64,000 nucleotides of DNA from Pseudomonadota bacterium (GTDB lineage Bacteria; Pseudomonadota; Alphaproteobacteria; Rhizobiales; Aestuariivirgaceae): positions 1-64,000 of the forward strand of contig CAUJIO010000069.1 of NCBI GenBank assembly GCA_963205315.1, written 5' to 3'. Shown here in pieces: positions 62,899-64,000 of the stretch. The first letter of the stretch is position 1. Every line of letters starts with the position of its first letter. The notes below the pieces were generated by a model, which worked only from the letters and a program-made list of their open reading frames with translations, made no database searches and was not told the origin of the DNA. The translations under genes were made by a program, and so were the position numbers.

Positions 62899-64000
62899 AT
62901 GAGCACAGATGTCACTGTCAGGCCGGTTCGCGACAAGTCCGGCACCCGCGCATTTCTGGATGTGCCGTTCTCGATCTATGGCGATGACCCCAACTGGGTG
63001 GCGCCTCTCTATCTCGAGCGCTTCGAGCACCTGGACCCGAAGAAGAACCCCTATTTCCAGCATGCCGACGTCGAACTCTTCGTCGCCGAGAAAGATGGCA
63101 AGTCCGTCGGCCGCATCTCCGCACAGCTCTGCAAGCTGCGAAGCGAAAGATACAAGGACGGGGTGGGCCAGTTCGGATTCCTGGAAGCAGTCGACGATCC
63201 TGCCGTCTTTGGCGCACTCTTCGAAGCTGCAATGTCCTGGCTGAAGCAACGCGGCGCCACGCGAATCCAGGGGCCGTTCAGCTTCTCCATCAATGATGAG
63301 ATGGGACTGTTGATCGACGGCTTCGACACGCCGCCAAGCATGATGATGGGGCACGGGAAGCGCTATTATCAGCCTCGCGTCGAACAGCAGGGTTTTGCCA
63401 AGGCCAAGGACGTGATTGCCTATGACTATTTCGATGACGGCAACATTCCCCGTGCGATAAAGGCCGCCCATGACAAGGCGGCTGCCAATCCTGATGTCAT
63501 CATCCGCCCGCTGAACAAGAAGAAGCTGATGGACGAACTGGAAGTCATCGTATCGATTTCCAACGACGCGTGGTCGGATAACTGGGGTTTCGTGCCCTGG
63601 ACCCAGGCGGAGATGGTGGCGCTTGGCAATAATCTCAAAATGCTCGTCACCGGAGATTATATCGCCATTGCGGAATATCGCGGCGAGCCGGTGGCCATGG
63701 CCGTGTCGCTCCCCAACATCAACGAATGGATCGCCGGGTTGAATGGCCGGCTTCTGCCGTTCGGCTGGGCCAAACTGGCCTGGAGCATGTTCGCCCGCCC
63801 CCCCGGCTCGGTCCGCATGCCGCTGATGGGGCTGCGCAAGCGCTATCACGGTTCGGCACTCGGTGCTGCCTGCGCCATGGCGGCGATTGCCCATGTGCGG
63901 AAATATCACGCCTCGCGCGGCACGTTACGGGGCGAACTGTCGTGGATCCTCGAAGACAATCTGCCGGTGCGCCGGATGATCGAATCCTTCGGCGGCAAAC
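62899..64000 (+). CDS. YghO-like GNAT-fold protein, cut by window edge
   Basis: At least 367 residues, open to the right edge. DVPFSIYGDDPNWVAPLYLERFEHLDPKKNPYFQHADVELFVAEKDG is the N-terminus of a family that includes E. coli YghO; a second block GPFSFSINDEMGLLIDGFDTPP and GVVRISYDYFD-like sequence follow, with an acetyltransferase-like fold in the C-terminal half. Function unknown. An in-frame ATG at 62887 is an alternative start; neither has a clear ribosome site. Confidence 0.78.
   Translation, partial: MSTDVTVRPVRDKSGTRAFLDVPFSIYGDDPNWVAPLYLERFEHLDPKKNPYFQHADVELFVAEKDGKSVGRISAQLCKLRSERYKDGVGQFGFLEAVDDPAVFGALFEAAMSWLKQRGATRIQGPFSFSINDEMGLLIDGFDTPPSMMMGHGKRYYQPRVEQQGFAKAKDVIAYDYFDDGNIPRAIKAAHDKAAANPDVIIRPLNKKKLMDELEVIVSISNDAWSDNWGFVPWTQAEMVALGNNLKMLVTGDYIAIAEYRGEPVAMAVSLPNINEWIAGLNGRLLPFGWAKLAWSMFARPPGSVRMPLMGLRKRYHGSALGAACAMAAIAHVRKYHASRGTLRGELSWILEDNLPVRRMIESFGGK

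Noticed and set aside
1-64000. tRNA, rRNA, CRISPR or insertion sequences
   Set aside because: Scanned for T-loop GTTCGA motifs, regularly spaced repeats and transposase signatures; none convincing was seen.

Overview
The window reads as ordinary chromosome of an alphaproteobacterium, most likely in or near the Hyphomicrobiales (Rhizobiales). This is inferred from the high G+C, the long N-terminal extension on UvrB, petA-petB-petC encoding a bc1 complex, the L25/Ctc protein with an Ala/Pro/Lys tail, a PetP/PetR-like regulator pair beside a branched-chain aminotransferase, an NDUFAF7-type methyltransferase beside lgt and pgeF, and a DUF1285 / MoxR / DUF58 / DUF4159 neighbourhood. No rRNA, tRNA, CRISPR array, transposase, integrase or phage gene was found.

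Layout. 1-2318 is the open end of a large TPR lipoprotein. 2562-4838 is uvrB. An AT-rich insert at about 4.84-6.8 kb holds a two-gene module: a DUF262 protein and a MAE_28990-like HEPN protein. 6.9-9.8 kb is very GC-rich and carries a DUF6010-like membrane protein, a HigB/HigA toxin-antitoxin pair with a clear promoter/operator, and a class IV aminotransferase resembling (R)-selective amine transaminases. 10-19.4 kb is a patchwork of envelope and enzyme genes: a pair of related lipoproteins around an L,D-transpeptidase and a HAD hydrolase, an MBL hydrolase, two overlapping MFS transporters, prmB, a glutamine amidotransferase, RNase T2, a cold shock protein and a DUF922 protease.

19.4-27.3 kb holds mtnP, a LysE exporter, petABC with a strong terminator, trmL, a TadG-like VWA protein, hemF and apt. 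27.3-30.8 kb is the operon rplY-pth-ychF-maoC-maoC on the minus strand. 32-38 kb holds prs and the tight operon lgt - NDUFAF7-like - pgeF - M24-like - lipoprotein. 38.3-41.1 kb holds ubiK, ybjN-like, proC, csaA-like and a PPOX flavoprotein. 41.1-45.1 kb holds the operon petP-like / petR-like / EnvZ-like kinase / 156-residue protein, divergent from ilvE. 45.2-47.2 kb has a three-domain orphan protein and a phosphate acyltransferase. 47.25-54.8 kb is a dense minus-strand block (DUF1285, Nudix, cca, cupin, pteridine-reductase-like SDR, folB, uvrC, pgsA, moaD, rluB). 54.9-61.65 kb is the divergent moxR-DUF58-DUF4159-GATase-like operon. The right end has a GNAT, a Nudix hydrolase and a cut-off YghO-like protein.

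Most genes are housekeeping: nucleotide excision repair (uvrB, uvrC), respiration and haem (petABC, hemF, perhaps petP/petR control), nucleotide salvage (prs, apt, mtnP), translation (pth, ychF, L25, prmB, trmL, rluB, cca) and envelope maturation (lgt, pgsA, L,D-transpeptidase). The best candidates for new biology are the HEPN/DUF262 module, the SnoaL/ABM/zinc-ribbon protein, the metal-site-less M24 protein and a dispersed intergenic hairpin repeat with two copies here. Functions are read from sequence motifs and recall of families; no search was run.
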